Made by a program: the position numbers and the translations under genes
Assembly (NCBI GenBank): GCA_009377755.1
Contig: WHTM01000031.1
Coordinates: 1 to 61,790, forward strand
Length of the DNA stretch: 61,790 bases
Origin: Hyphomicrobiales bacterium
GTDB lineage: Bacteria > Pseudomonadota > Alphaproteobacteria > Rhizobiales > Xanthobacteraceae
Reading direction: 5' to 3'
Notes under the pieces: model-generated
Databases searched by the model: none
The model's input: only the letters and a program-made list of their open reading frames with translations
Told to the model about the DNA's origin: nothing
In this document: one piece after another, positions 41,166 to 50,048 of the stretch
How the letters are laid out: each line of letters starts with the position of its first letter
Position numbering within the stretch: the first letter of the stretch is position 1

Positions 41166-42508
41166 GATCGCGCACCTTGAGTATCGATGTCGGCGACCGA
41201 CGCCAGGTGGTCGACCTCTTGCAGGACATCGAACAGCCGCCTCGCATCGATCGGCGCTCCGTCGATGCAATCGGCGAACTTGCCCCACAGCGCTTCGGCG
41301 TCGACCGGGTTCTTGAAGTGGCCGCGCGGGTAATACACCGGCTCCGAGGCCACCGCGCGGTTGTCGCGCAACGTGATGCGCACTCGGTCGAACGGAGAAT
41401 GCAACGGCTCATCGACGCTTCGCTCCGTCAGCGGCGTGACGGCGACCTTGGGCATGAACGCCTGCACGTCTCGACGAAGAACGAATTCGTTGGTCAACTC
41501 ACGCATGCCGCAACGGCCGGCGATGGCCGCGGCCGCCATCGCGAACTCCGCGCTGAACTTCGCGTCGAGCGCCGACTGCGGCCGATGATTGCGCAAGATC
41601 GCCGCCGACGCCTCCCCCATCTCCACGTTGACGCCCGCAATGCCGTCAGCCCGCAGGGCGTCGCGTTGAACGACATCGATCATGGCATCAACGATGCGAT
41701 GCGCACCGTAACAGATCGGATAGAGCTTGATGTTGACGCCGTGCTGCAGGATGCGCCACTCGCGCCCGAACGCCGCCGGGTTCTCCGTGTCGACGGCACG
41801 ATTGGGCGAAATGGCGCGGAGAAATCCGAGGTCATGCTCGAACGCGTCGTGGGAGGCGGTGAAGCCGGCTTCAGCGAGCCGCGTCGCCTGCAATCCGGAT
41901 TGGGCCGCGCGGCCGACCTGGAACGGCTTGGTCATGGTACCGAAATTGGCGACGATCCCACCCGCGAGCGATGCCGAAATTCCGGCCGCGGTCGCCGCCC
42001 TGTCGGCATCGAGACCGCGGATCACAGCAGAGGCGGAGGCGGCGGCAACCGTCCCGAACACCGCGGTCGGATGCCAGCCCTTGAGATGATGCTGGTCCTT
42101 GTCGCGGCCGATCAGCTCGGCCCAGACCTCGTAGCCGGCGATATAAGCCCGGGCCATGGTCTGCCCGGACGCCCCCCCAGACTCCACGGACTCGGCGAGG
42201 ATCGCCGGCACCAGCACCGCGCTGGGGTGACCGCTCAAACCGGTGTCGTCGTAATCGATGGCGTGGGCCGCTGTGCCGTAGACGAGCGCCGCCGCGGGCG
42301 CGTCAACGAGGTCGAGCAGCACCCGGTCGCTGCAAACCTTCGCCCCGACGCTGGCCGCGACGATGCGGCTCACCGGTTCGTCCCGCCCGGCGACCATCAC
42401 GGCCACGCAATCGGTGAACCCGGCGCGCACCGGCGCCAGCGCCTCCGGCGGCAGCGCGCACCGCTGCATGTCCGCCAGGAACGTTCCGATCTCCGCGGTC
42501 AGACCCAT
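41162..42508 (-). CDS. MmgE/PrpD family protein
   Basis: The 448-residue protein has MmgE/PrpD features: TDCVAVMVAGRDEP, AAHAIDYDDTGLSGHPSAVLVPAILAESVESGG, GWHPTAVFGTVAAASAS, KPFQVGRAAQSGLQATRLAEAGFT and KLYPICYGAHRIVDA. The superfamily includes 2-methylcitrate dehydratase, cis-aconitate decarboxylase and iminodisuccinate epimerase, so the chemistry is probably on a di- or tricarboxylate but is not fixed. The start at 42508 (MGLTAEIG) gives the usual N-terminus. Its stop overlaps the CoA-transferase start. Confidence 0.9.
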   Translation of the reverse strand: MGLTAEIGTFLADMQRCALPPEALAPVRAGFTDCVAVMVAGRDEPVSRIVAASVGAKVCSDRVLLDLVDAPAAALVYGTAAHAIDYDDTGLSGHPSAVLVPAILAESVESGGASGQTMARAYIAGYEVWAELIGRDKDQHHLKGWHPTAVFGTVAAASASAVIRGLDADRAATAAGISASLAGGIVANFGTMTKPFQVGRAAQSGLQATRLAEAGFTASHDAFEHDLGFLRAISPNRAVDTENPAAFGREWRILQHGVNIKLYPICYGAHRIVDAMIDVVQRDALRADGIAGVNVEMGEASAAILRNHRPQSALDAKFSAEFAMAAAAIAGRCGMRELTNEFVLRRDVQAFMPKVAVTPLTERSVDEPLHSPFDRVRITLRDNRAVASEPVYYPRGHFKNPVDAEALWGKFADCIDGAPIDARRLFDVLQEVDHLASVADIDTQGARS

Positions 42509-42552
42509 TGCCGCCTCCGTTGAACCCTCTCGACTATCATCCCGGCCGAGCA

Positions 42553-42581
42553 CCGCAGGCAAGTTTACGTAGCCTGCGTAG
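42553..42581. repeat. fragment of dispersed repeat family C
   Basis: CGCAGGCAAGTTTACGTAGC followed by CTGCGTAG matches the core palindrome of the family C repeats at 2422-2562 and 45471-45645. It sits in the 80-base gap between two genes of the catabolic operon. Confidence 0.55.
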
Positions 42582-42588
42582 ACTCTCC

Positions 42589-43524
42589 TCAATCGACCTT
42601 CATGCGCGGCGCGGCCTTGTCGTGGCGCTCGTTTGCCTTGCCGGCCTTCATCACCATCCCGGGCAGCGGGCGGCCCACCGCCTCCTGGGTGAAGGCGGCG
42701 ACGCGCAGCAGGGCGTCGAGATCGACACCAGTCCCAATTCCCATCTCGTGGGCCATGTGAACGAAATCCTCGGTGCAGATGTTGCCGACCGCGCGCGGCG
42801 CGAACGGGCAGCCGCCGAGCCCGCCGATCGAGCTCTCGAAATCGACCACGCCGAGCTCGAGCCCGGCCAGCGCGTTGGCGAGCCCGAGGCCGCGCGTGTT
42901 GTGCAGGTGCAAGCCGATCGGCTGGTTCGGCCAGCGCGCGCGCAGGCTCTCGATCGTGCGCGTGATCGAGGCCGGATTGGCCATGCCGGTGGTGTCGGCG
43001 AGGTAGATCACTGGCGCACCGAAGCCGGCCAGTTGCGCGAACAGCCGATGCACCTGCTCGATCGGCACCGGCCCTTCGTAGGGGCAGCCGAACGCCGTCG
43101 CGATTCCGCCGACGATACGGCTCCTGGTACCCTTGGCGACCGCCGCGATCTCGCCGAGCGCGCGCATGCCCTGCTCGGTGGTCATGCGCACGTTCAGCTC
43201 GTTGAATGAGTCGCTCACCGCGATGCCGGTCTTGATGTCGTCGACGCTGGCCGCCACGGCACGCTCGGCGCCGCGGGCGTTCATCACCAGCCCGGCGTAG
43301 CGCACGCCGGGGCGGCGCATGATGCCGGCGAATACGGCCTCCGCATCGGCCATCTGCGGCACCACCTTGGGATGCACGAAGGCGGAGACCTCGATGCGGG
43401 TGAGGCCGGTCGCCGACAGACGGTCGATCAGCGCGATCTTCTGCTCGGCCGGCAACAGCCGCCGCTCGATCTGCAACCCGTCGCGCGGGCCGACCTCGCT
43501 GATGGTGATCTTCTGTGGTCGCAT
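42589..43524 (-). CDS. HMG-CoA lyase-like retro-aldol enzyme
   Basis: The 311-residue HMGL-like TIM barrel has EVGPRDGLQIE (residues 10-20), GCPYEGPV (146-153), DTTGMANP, the metal-binding HLHNTRG (206-212) and the lyase signature SSIGGLGGCPFAP with catalytic Cys239. It would cleave a 3-hydroxy-3-methylglutaryl-CoA-like thioester to acetyl-CoA plus a ketoacid. Citramalyl-CoA is another possible substrate. It is the first gene of the eight-gene minus-strand operon and is divergent from an alpha/beta hydrolase gene (171 bases between starts). Confidence 0.9.
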   Translation of the reverse strand: MRPQKITISEVGPRDGLQIERRLLPAEQKIALIDRLSATGLTRIEVSAFVHPKVVPQMADAEAVFAGIMRRPGVRYAGLVMNARGAERAVAASVDDIKTGIAVSDSFNELNVRMTTEQGMRALGEIAAVAKGTRSRIVGGIATAFGCPYEGPVPIEQVHRLFAQLAGFGAPVIYLADTTGMANPASITRTIESLRARWPNQPIGLHLHNTRGLGLANALAGLELGVVDFESSIGGLGGCPFAPRAVGNICTEDFVHMAHEMGIGTGVDLDALLRVAAFTQEAVGRPLPGMVMKAGKANERHDKAAPRMKVD

Positions 43525-43695
43525 CTGCTTGCGCGGGCCTCCCAAGATTGGCCGCAGTGTGGCTTGGGCCTTGCCGCCCTGGCAAGAGCAACTGCTGCCG
43601 CGCCGACCTCCCATGGCTTCTTTTCGTCGCGTGGTATCGTTATGATGCCGGATCAGCCGCGCGCCGACGCGGCGCCGAGATCGCGAGGAACGCCC

Positions 43696-44544
43696 ATGCC
43701 GATCGCCAATGTCCGGGGAGTGACCATCAATTACGAGATCGTCGGCAATCACGGGCCGTGGGCGGTGATGATCACCGGCGGCCGGCGCGCCTACACCGAG
43801 TTCGTTCCCCTCGCGCACAAAATCGCCGTGGCCGGCTTCCGCGTCCTCCTGCACGACCGGCGCAACACCGGCGCCTCCGACATCGTGATGGATTCCGACG
43901 AGGTCGAGGAGGCGACCTGGGCGAACGATCTCGCCGCGCTGCTGAAGCAGCTCAACGCGTCGCCTGCCTTCATCGGCGGCTCCTCCTCGGGCGCGCGCAC
44001 CGCGATCCTGTTCGCGCTGCGCCATCCGCAAGCCGTGCGGGCGCTGCTGCTGTTGCGCGTCACCGGGGGGGCTTTCGCGGCCGGCCGGCTGCCGGAGAAC
44101 TACTACGACCAGTTCATCCGCGCCGCCGAGCAGGGCGGCATGGCGGCCGTTTGCGCGACCGAGCAGTACGCCGAGCGGATCTCCGCCAATCCGAAGAACC
44201 GCGAGCGGCTGATGGGCATGGATGCCAAACGCTACGTCGCCATCATGCGGCGCTGGCGGGAATTGTTCGTCGCCGGCGCGCACCACCCGGTGCTGGGCGT
44301 GAGCGAAGCGGAGCTCAATTCGATCAAGGTGCCGACCGTGATCATCCCCGGCAACGACCAGACCCATGCCTCGGCGAGCGGCTTAGCCGCGCACCGGCTG
44401 ATTCCCGGCAGCGTGCTGCACCAGCTGCCGATCACCGACCAGGAGGTTCCGCTCATCCCGTTTCCGGACTGGGCGGAGCACGAGCCGGAGATCGCGCGGG
44501 TGTTCGTCGACTTCATGCGCGGGGTCGAGAAGAAGGCCGCGTGA
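43696..44544 (+). CDS. alpha/beta hydrolase
   Basis: The 282-residue alpha/beta-fold hydrolase has the nucleophile elbow GSSSG (Ser97), an oxyanion region MITGGRRAY and LLHDRRNTGASD, typical of the family. A C-terminal acid in PGNDQTHASASG is visible, but the histidine base is not obvious in its usual spot (a histidine follows in AEHEPE). GAGGA at 43685-43689 precedes the ATG at 43696. It is divergent from the HMG-CoA-lyase-like gene and may belong functionally to that pathway, for example as a thioesterase or ester hydrolase. That link is only positional. Confidence 0.83.
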   Translation: MPIANVRGVTINYEIVGNHGPWAVMITGGRRAYTEFVPLAHKIAVAGFRVLLHDRRNTGASDIVMDSDEVEEATWANDLAALLKQLNASPAFIGGSSSGARTAILFALRHPQAVRALLLLRVTGGAFAAGRLPENYYDQFIRAAEQGGMAAVCATEQYAERISANPKNRERLMGMDAKRYVAIMRRWRELFVAGAHHPVLGVSEAELNSIKVPTVIIPGNDQTHASASGLAAHRLIPGSVLHQLPITDQEVPLIPFPDWAEHEPEIARVFVDFMRGVEKKAA

Positions 44545-44587
44545 GGGAAGGCGTGTGAACGCGGCTGAGGCTTGCTCCGTTGGAGGG

Positions 44588-45346
44588 TTACCCCCTCACC
44601 ACCGCCATCCCACCCTGCCGGATCAGCTCCAACGCGATCACGAACATCATGATGTAGGCGAGCTTGTAGAATATCTCCTGCGGCGTGCGGCGCACGAGCC
44701 AGATGCCGAGGAGATTGGTCGCCACTGCCAGCGGCACCAGCGCCGCCGAGGTCCACAGTCCGGCGGCCGAGAACTGGCCGAGTGCGAAATACGGCACGAT
44801 CTTCATCACATTGACCGCGGCAAAGAACCAGCAGGTGGTGCTGATGAACACCATCTTCGCCAGTCGTTGCGGCAGCACGAACACGTAGTAGGGCGGTGCG
44901 CCGACCTGGACCAGGGCGCTGGTGAAGCCCGCCAGGCCGCCCCAGACGAAACCGGCGCCCGCGCGCGGCCTTGGCGCGATCTCAGGCGGCTTGCGGCCGA
45001 ACCAGGCATTGAGCGCGAAGGTGACGGAGATCAGGCCGACCGCGAGCTTGACGTGCGCATCCGTCACATAGGCCGCGAGCAGCCAGGCGGCACCGACCCC
45101 GACCGCGGCACCCGGCAGCAGCACCTTCAGGTTCCAGGCGTCCCAATCCTTCCGGAACACCCAGACCGAGATGGCGTCCTGCAGCAGCAGGATCGGCAGC
45201 AGGATCGCGGCGGCTTCCAGCGGCGGCATCACCAGCGCCAGGAGCGGCGTCGAGATCATCCCAAGACCGGTAAATCCGCCCTTGGCGAATCCGAGCGCGG
45301 TCACCGAAGGGATGGCAAGCAGCCAGAAAAAGGGATCGGAAATCAC
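44588..45346 (-). CDS. sulfite exporter TauE/SafE family membrane protein
   Basis: The 252-residue protein has eight hydrophobic helices and TauE/SafE cues SDPFFWLLAIPSVTALGFAKGGFTG, PLLALVMPPLEAAAILLPILLLQD, and the repeat-like GGLAGFTSALVQVGAPPYYVFVLPQ. The family exports sulfite or organosulfonates, or moves other anions. The start chosen is GTG at 45346 (giving MISDPFFW); an ATG at 45418 would add 24 atypical residues. It is convergent with the hydrolase gene, 43 bases apart. Confidence 0.87.
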   Translation of the reverse strand: MISDPFFWLLAIPSVTALGFAKGGFTGLGMISTPLLALVMPPLEAAAILLPILLLQDAISVWVFRKDWDAWNLKVLLPGAAVGVGAAWLLAAYVTDAHVKLAVGLISVTFALNAWFGRKPPEIAPRPRAGAGFVWGGLAGFTSALVQVGAPPYYVFVLPQRLAKMVFISTTCWFFAAVNVMKIVPYFALGQFSAAGLWTSAALVPLAVATNLLGIWLVRRTPQEIFYKLAYIMMFVIALELIRQGGMAVVRG

Positions 45347-45470
45347 AGAGGGGATTGTGCCTGGAGTCGGGTGTGAAGGACTCCGACGACTGGCTAGCAA
45401 ATGTTGCAGCCGGAACACCAGGGCGAATTGGACATGGGCTGGATGTCGCAGCCGCGCGGCACATCAGGCT

Positions 45471-45645
45471 GTTCCCCCGCACGCGGTGCAGCGCGACGCA
45501 GGCAAGTTATGCAGCCTGCGCAAGCTTGGCTGCGCGTGGTGCACCACAGATGCGGGGTCCCGGTTCATGTTTTTCAAGAAACAACCGGGGTCCCGGGTCT
45601 GCAGCGTGTCATTTCATGCCGCGCCGCGCCCGGGACACGAGTGAT
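45471..45645. repeat. dispersed repeat family C, copy 2, with internal insertion
   Basis: Aligns with 2422-2562 from GTTCCCCCGCACGCGGTGCA to GCCCGGGACACGA. Relative to copy 1 it has about 22 extra bases (TTCATGTTTTTCAAGAAACA and two more) placed between two copies of GGGGTCCCGG. It fills most of the 309-base gap between the TauE gene and the GGDEF-EAL gene. The remaining bases show no other feature. Confidence 0.8.
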
Positions 45646-45655
45646 ACAGCTTGGG

Positions 45656-47566
45656 CTACGCGATTCGCGCGATCGGCCGGTCGGGCCTGAGGAAGCGGGC
45701 AATGTCCACGGCCGGGAGCGGCCGGCTGAATACAAAGCCCTGGATCTCGGTGCAGCCCAGAAGCCTGACCTGCTCCAATTGCTGCTGCGTCTCAACCCCT
45801 TCGGCGGTTGTCGTCATCCGCAGGCTGGCGGCGAGTCCGGTGACGGCGCGCACGATGGCAAGCGAGTCCTCGTCGTCCGGCAGCCCGTTGATGAAGCAGC
45901 GGTCGATCTTGATCTTATCGAATGGAAAACTGCGCAGATAGCTCAGCGACGAATAGCCGGTGCCGAAGTCGTCCATCGAGATGCGCATGCCGAGTTTGCG
46001 CAACCGATGCAGCGTGGCGATCGTCGCATCGGTGTTCTGCAACAACACCGCTTCGGTGATCTCGAGCTCGAGGCGCCGGGCGGACAGGCCCGAGAAGGCG
46101 AGCGCGTTGATGACCACCGGCAACAGGCTTTGATTGATCAGCTGACTTGGCGAAAGATTGACTGCAACCCTGATGTCCTCGGGCCAGCTTGTCGCGTCAA
46201 AGCATGCCTGACGCACCACCCATTCGCCGAGCGGCACGATCAGGCCGATCTCCTCGGCGACCGGGATGAACTCGTTGGGTGTGATCACGCCGAGGTCCGG
46301 GTGCCGCCAGCGCAGCAGCGCCTCGCAGCAGGTCACGCAGTCCTGCTTCAGATCGAGGATCGGCTGGTAGTTCAGCTCGAACTCGCCGACATCGAGCGCC
46401 TTGCGCAGCGCAAGCTCCATGCTGCGGCGCACCTTCACGCGCGAGTCCATTTCCGCTTCGAAGAAGCGATAAGTGCCGCGCCCGTCGGCCTTGGCGCCAT
46501 AGAGCGCCATGTCGGCATTCTTCAACAATCCGTTGACGTCGGCGCCGTCGTTCGGCGCGATCGCGATGCCGATGCTGGTATCGGCGATCATGACATGCCC
46601 GTTCAGATCATAGGGAGCCTTGATGGTGTCGCAGATCAGCCGGGCCAGCATGGCGGATTCCGACGGCGACTCGATCTTGGTCTGGATGATGGCAAATTCG
46701 TCGCCGCCGATGCGAGCAACCGTATCAGTCTCGTTGACGCAGCTCCGCAGGCGCTCGGCGATCGCCTTGAGCAGTTCGTCGCCGACCGAATGCCCGAGCG
46801 TGTCGTTGACGCCCTTGAAGTGATCGAGATCGAGGTAGAGTACCGCCAGCATCTCGTTGCGATGGACGCCGGCAGCAAGCGCCTCGCTGAGCCGTTCGCT
46901 CAGCAGCACGCGGTTGGGCAGGTCGGTCAGGGCATCATGCCGCGCCATATGCGCGATCTGCCGCTCGGCGCGCCGCCGCTCAGTGATATCCTCGTGGGTC
47001 GCGACCCAGCCGCCGTCGGCCATCGGATGGTTGAGCACCGCGATGATACGCCCGTCCGGCAGTTCCATGACGCGCGTGACGTTCTTGCCTTGTGCCAGCG
47101 AGCTTCTCAGAAACGCGATATAGTCTTCCGGGGCTCCGGAGAACGTTCCCAGCGCGGCGCGGTGGCGTAGCATCGTCAGGAGCGGCGTCCCGGGACGCGC
47201 ATGCGCCGGCGAAAGGCCGTAGATTTCCAGGTAGCGCCGGTTGCAGATCACCAGCCGCGCCTTGGAGTCGAACATCAGCAAGCCTTGCGACATGTTGTTG
47301 ACGGCGGCATCGAAGCGGAGGTTCTGCTCTTCCAGCTCCGCCTCGCGCGCCTCCAGTTCCGCGGTGCGCTGCCCTACCAGCTTCTCCAGCCCGCGATTGA
47401 ACCGATCCACCTCCTCGATCATCATCGCGATCGCGCGCTCGTTGCGGCGGCGGTCGCGTTCGGCTTCCTCGTAGGCCTTGACGACCAGCGATTCGAGCAC
47501 GTCGAGGTCGACATCGCCGGAGGGGAGGCGCGCCTTGCTGATCTGCTGGGCAAAGAGTTTGTGCAC
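45656..47566 (-). CDS. PAS-GGDEF-EAL cyclic-di-GMP protein, both catalytic motifs intact
   Basis: The 636-residue cytosolic protein has an N-terminal coiled coil (about residues 30-88) and a PAS domain (about 85-200, MSQGLLMFDSKARLVICNRRYLEIYGL). A GGDEF domain with an intact motif (IGGDEF, 287-291) and an EAL domain with EAL at 415-417, EITEAVLL and DDFGTGYSSLSYL follow. It could both make and degrade cyclic-di-GMP. The usual inhibitory RxxD site five residues before GGDEF is NETD, so product inhibition may be missing. No membrane segment is seen. A small open frame ends 14 bases upstream. Confidence 0.93.
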   Translation of the reverse strand: MHKLFAQQISKARLPSGDVDLDVLESLVVKAYEEAERDRRRNERAIAMMIEEVDRFNRGLEKLVGQRTAELEAREAELEEQNLRFDAAVNNMSQGLLMFDSKARLVICNRRYLEIYGLSPAHARPGTPLLTMLRHRAALGTFSGAPEDYIAFLRSSLAQGKNVTRVMELPDGRIIAVLNHPMADGGWVATHEDITERRRAERQIAHMARHDALTDLPNRVLLSERLSEALAAGVHRNEMLAVLYLDLDHFKGVNDTLGHSVGDELLKAIAERLRSCVNETDTVARIGGDEFAIIQTKIESPSESAMLARLICDTIKAPYDLNGHVMIADTSIGIAIAPNDGADVNGLLKNADMALYGAKADGRGTYRFFEAEMDSRVKVRRSMELALRKALDVGEFELNYQPILDLKQDCVTCCEALLRWRHPDLGVITPNEFIPVAEEIGLIVPLGEWVVRQACFDATSWPEDIRVAVNLSPSQLINQSLLPVVINALAFSGLSARRLELEITEAVLLQNTDATIATLHRLRKLGMRISMDDFGTGYSSLSYLRSFPFDKIKIDRCFINGLPDDEDSLAIVRAVTGLAASLRMTTTAEGVETQQQLEQVRLLGCTEIQGFVFSRPLPAVDIARFLRPDRPIARIA

Positions 47567-47580
47567 GATCGACCGCCGGT

Positions 47581-47880
47581 TCAGGCCGCTTCGCTCAACG
47601 CGGTGACGGTCATGATCCTGCCATGGCCGATGCTCAGCGCCGTGCCGTAGAAGCCCACCGCGCCGACCGCGTTTATCCAGCCGGTCGGCTCACTCCAATG
47701 CAGTTGCGACGCGCGCACGCTGCCCTCCCCTGTCGACGCCAAGAACCGATGTCGTGCCAAACAGATAACGGCGCTACCCTTGAAGATGGTGTTACTGACG
47801 GCCCCGGGGCCACCGCCGACTCCGCACAACAATATTGAAATATCAATACGATAAGCCTGACCAGCGGCTTCTCCCAACAT
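47581..47880 (-). CDS. hypothetical protein or remnant upstream of the GGDEF-EAL gene
   Basis: A 99-codon frame codirectional with the GGDEF-EAL gene and ending 14 bases before its start. The first half (MLGEAAGQAYRIDISILLCG) is unrecognised. The C-terminus (VGFYGTALSIGHGRIMTVTALSE) is reminiscent of the tail of FIST sensory domains, which often precede GGDEF-EAL genes, but the match is weak. It may be the 3' relic of a longer FIST gene truncated by the prpE side, or not a gene at all. Confidence 0.3.
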   Translation of the reverse strand: MLGEAAGQAYRIDISILLCGVGGGPGAVSNTIFKGSAVICLARHRFLASTGEGSVRASQLHWSEPTGWINAVGAVGFYGTALSIGHGRIMTVTALSEAA

Positions 47881-48030
47881 CACGAACGGGCGGTAACCGA
47901 AGTCGTTCGAAATGCGTAGGAACCTCGCCCGCGTGCCCCAGGTAGCCGCCATCCGGCAACGCCACTTGCAAAGCCCCGCAACCGTTTCACAATTGGTCAA
48001 CCGCGCCGAACAACCCGCCGGAGAACCATC

Positions 48031-49950
48031 ATGGACGCCCGCACCAGCCGCTACCCGGAGGTCTATGCGCGCTGGCAGCGCGACCCATTGGGCTTCTGGG
48101 CCGAGGCCGCGCAGGAGATCGACTGGCTCGAGCAGCCCAGGCAAGTGTTCGATCCGAACGCCGGTGTCTACGGCCGCTGGTTCGTCGGCGGCGTCTGCAA
48201 CACCTGCTGGAACGCGGTCGACCGCCACGTGATGGCGGGGCGCGCCGAGCAGCCGGCGATCATCTACGATTCCCCGCTCGCCGGCGCCAAGCGCACGATC
48301 ACCTATGCGCGGCTGCAGACCGATACGCAGGTGCTCGCCGCCCTGCTCCAGGACTTCGGCGTCGCCAAGGGCGACCGCGTCATCCTCTACATGCCGATGA
48401 TACCGGAGGCGGTGATCGGTATGCTCGCCTGCGCCCGCATCGGCGCGGTGCATTCGGTGGTGTTCGGCGGGTTCGCGGCCAACGAACTCGCCACCCGCAT
48501 CGATGACGCCAAGCCGAAGGTGATCCTCTCGGCAAGCTGCGGCCTCGAGCCCGGCCGCATCGTGCAATACAAGCCGCTGCTCGACGAAGCGATCCGGCTC
48601 GCCGCGCACAAGCCCGACGCCTGCCTGATTCTGCAGCGGCCGCAGCACAGTTGCGAGCTGACCGCCGGCCGCGACCACGACTGGGCGGCGTTGCGCGACC
48701 ACGCCATCGTCTATGCCCGCTCGGTCTACGACTGCGTGCCGGTAGAAGCGACCGACCCGCTCTACATCCTCTACACCTCCGGCACCACCGGCCGTCCGAA
48801 GGGCGTGGTGCGCGACAACGGCGGCCACATGGTGGCGCTGAAATGGTCGATGAAGAATCTCTACGGCGTCGATCCCGGCGAGGTGTACTGGGCCGCCTCC
48901 GACGTCGGCTGGGTGGTCGGCCATTCCTACATCGTCTATGCGCCGCTGTTCCACGGCTGCACCTCGATCCTCTACGAGGGCAAGCCGGTCGGGACGCCGG
49001 ACGCCGGCGCGTTCTGGCGCGTGATCGCTGAACACGGCTGCGCGACCATGTTCACCGCGCCCACGGCGTTCCGCGCCATCAAGAAGGAAGACCCGAAAGG
49101 CGCACTGCTCGGCCAATACGACCTGTCTAAGTTCCGCGCGCTGTTCCTCGCCGGCGAGCGCGCCGATCCCGACACGCTCCAATGGGCGGAGACTCTCTTG
49201 AATGTACCAGTGATCGATCACTGGTGGCAGACCGAGACCGGCTGGGCGATCGCCGGCAATCCGCTCGGGCTCGGCATGCTGCCGGTCAAGCACGGCTCGC
49301 CGACGGTGGCGATGCCAGGCTACGACGTGCGCATCGTCGACGAGGCGTGCAAGGAAGTCGCGCCCAAGCAGATGGGCTCGATCGTCGTCAAGTTGCCGCT
49401 GCCGCCGTCATGCCTGCCGACGCTGTGGCAGAACGACGACGGCTTCAAGGACGCCTACCTCGCCGAGTTCCCCGGCTACTACAAGACCGCCGACGCCGGC
49501 TACATGGACGAGGACGGCTACATCTACGTGATGAGCCGCACCGACGACATCATCAACGTCGCCGGCCATCGGCTCTCCACCGGCGGCATGGAGGAGGTGC
49601 TGTCGGCGCACCCGGACGTCGCCGAATGCGCGGTGCTCGGCATCAAGGACGCGCTCAAGGGCGAGGTGCCGTGCGGCTTCATCGTGCTCAAGGCCGGCGT
49701 CAACCGTCCGCCGAGCGAGATCGAGGCCGAGATCGTTGCGCTGGTGCGCGAGAAGATCGGCCCGGTCGCCGCCTTCAAGCTCGCCATCACGGTGGCGCGC
49801 CTGCCGAAGACGCGCTCGGGGAAAATTTTGCGCGGGACCATCAAGAAGATCGCCGACGGGGAGGCGTGGCAGATGCCCGCGACCATCGATGATCCGGCGA
49901 TACTGGAGGAGATCGGCGGGGCGTTGAGGGGGAGGGGCGTGGGGGGGTAG
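48031..49950 (+). CDS. prpE: propionyl-CoA synthetase (PrpE-type)
   Basis: The 639-residue AMP-forming ligase has the ACAS N-terminal domain (RYPEVYARWQRDPLGFWAEAAQEIDW). The AMP-binding loop is YTSGTTGRPKG (about residues 248-258), and WWQTETGW, the YYKTADAGYMDEDGYIYVMSRTDDIINVAGHRLST hinge region and the catalytic lysine in TRSGKILRGTIKKI follow. PrpE-type features (NTCWNAVDRHV, DVGWVVGHSYIVYAPLFHG) favour propionate over acetate. GGAGAAC lies five bases before the ATG. It is a single gene, and no methylcitrate or methylmalonyl genes are adjacent. Confidence 0.93.
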   Translation: MDARTSRYPEVYARWQRDPLGFWAEAAQEIDWLEQPRQVFDPNAGVYGRWFVGGVCNTCWNAVDRHVMAGRAEQPAIIYDSPLAGAKRTITYARLQTDTQVLAALLQDFGVAKGDRVILYMPMIPEAVIGMLACARIGAVHSVVFGGFAANELATRIDDAKPKVILSASCGLEPGRIVQYKPLLDEAIRLAAHKPDACLILQRPQHSCELTAGRDHDWAALRDHAIVYARSVYDCVPVEATDPLYILYTSGTTGRPKGVVRDNGGHMVALKWSMKNLYGVDPGEVYWAASDVGWVVGHSYIVYAPLFHGCTSILYEGKPVGTPDAGAFWRVIAEHGCATMFTAPTAFRAIKKEDPKGALLGQYDLSKFRALFLAGERADPDTLQWAETLLNVPVIDHWWQTETGWAIAGNPLGLGMLPVKHGSPTVAMPGYDVRIVDEACKEVAPKQMGSIVVKLPLPPSCLPTLWQNDDGFKDAYLAEFPGYYKTADAGYMDEDGYIYVMSRTDDIINVAGHRLSTGGMEEVLSAHPDVAECAVLGIKDALKGEVPCGFIVLKAGVNRPPSEIEAEIVALVREKIGPVAAFKLAITVARLPKTRSGKILRGTIKKIADGEAWQMPATIDDPAILEEIGGALRGRGVGG

Positions 49951-49954
49951 GTTT

Positions 49955-50037
49955 GTAGCCCGCATTGAGAAGCGAAATGCGGGATTGTACGGCGAGGTTT
50001 TCCCGGATTTCGCTGCGCTCAATCCGGCTACGCTTAC
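49955..50037. repeat. dispersed repeat family I
   Basis: TAGCCCGCATTGAGAAGCGA, then CCCGGATTTCGCTGCGCTCA and ATCCGGCTACGC form an imperfect inverted repeat between the codirectional prpE and AlbA_2 genes. Confidence 0.7.
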
Positions 50038-50048
50038 TGAAGAATGAG

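Noticed and set aside
42589-43524. Isopropylmalate synthase (leuA), which would complete a leucine pathway
   Set aside because: The sequence has the HMG-CoA lyase cysteine signature GGLGGCPFAP and is too short for LeuA.
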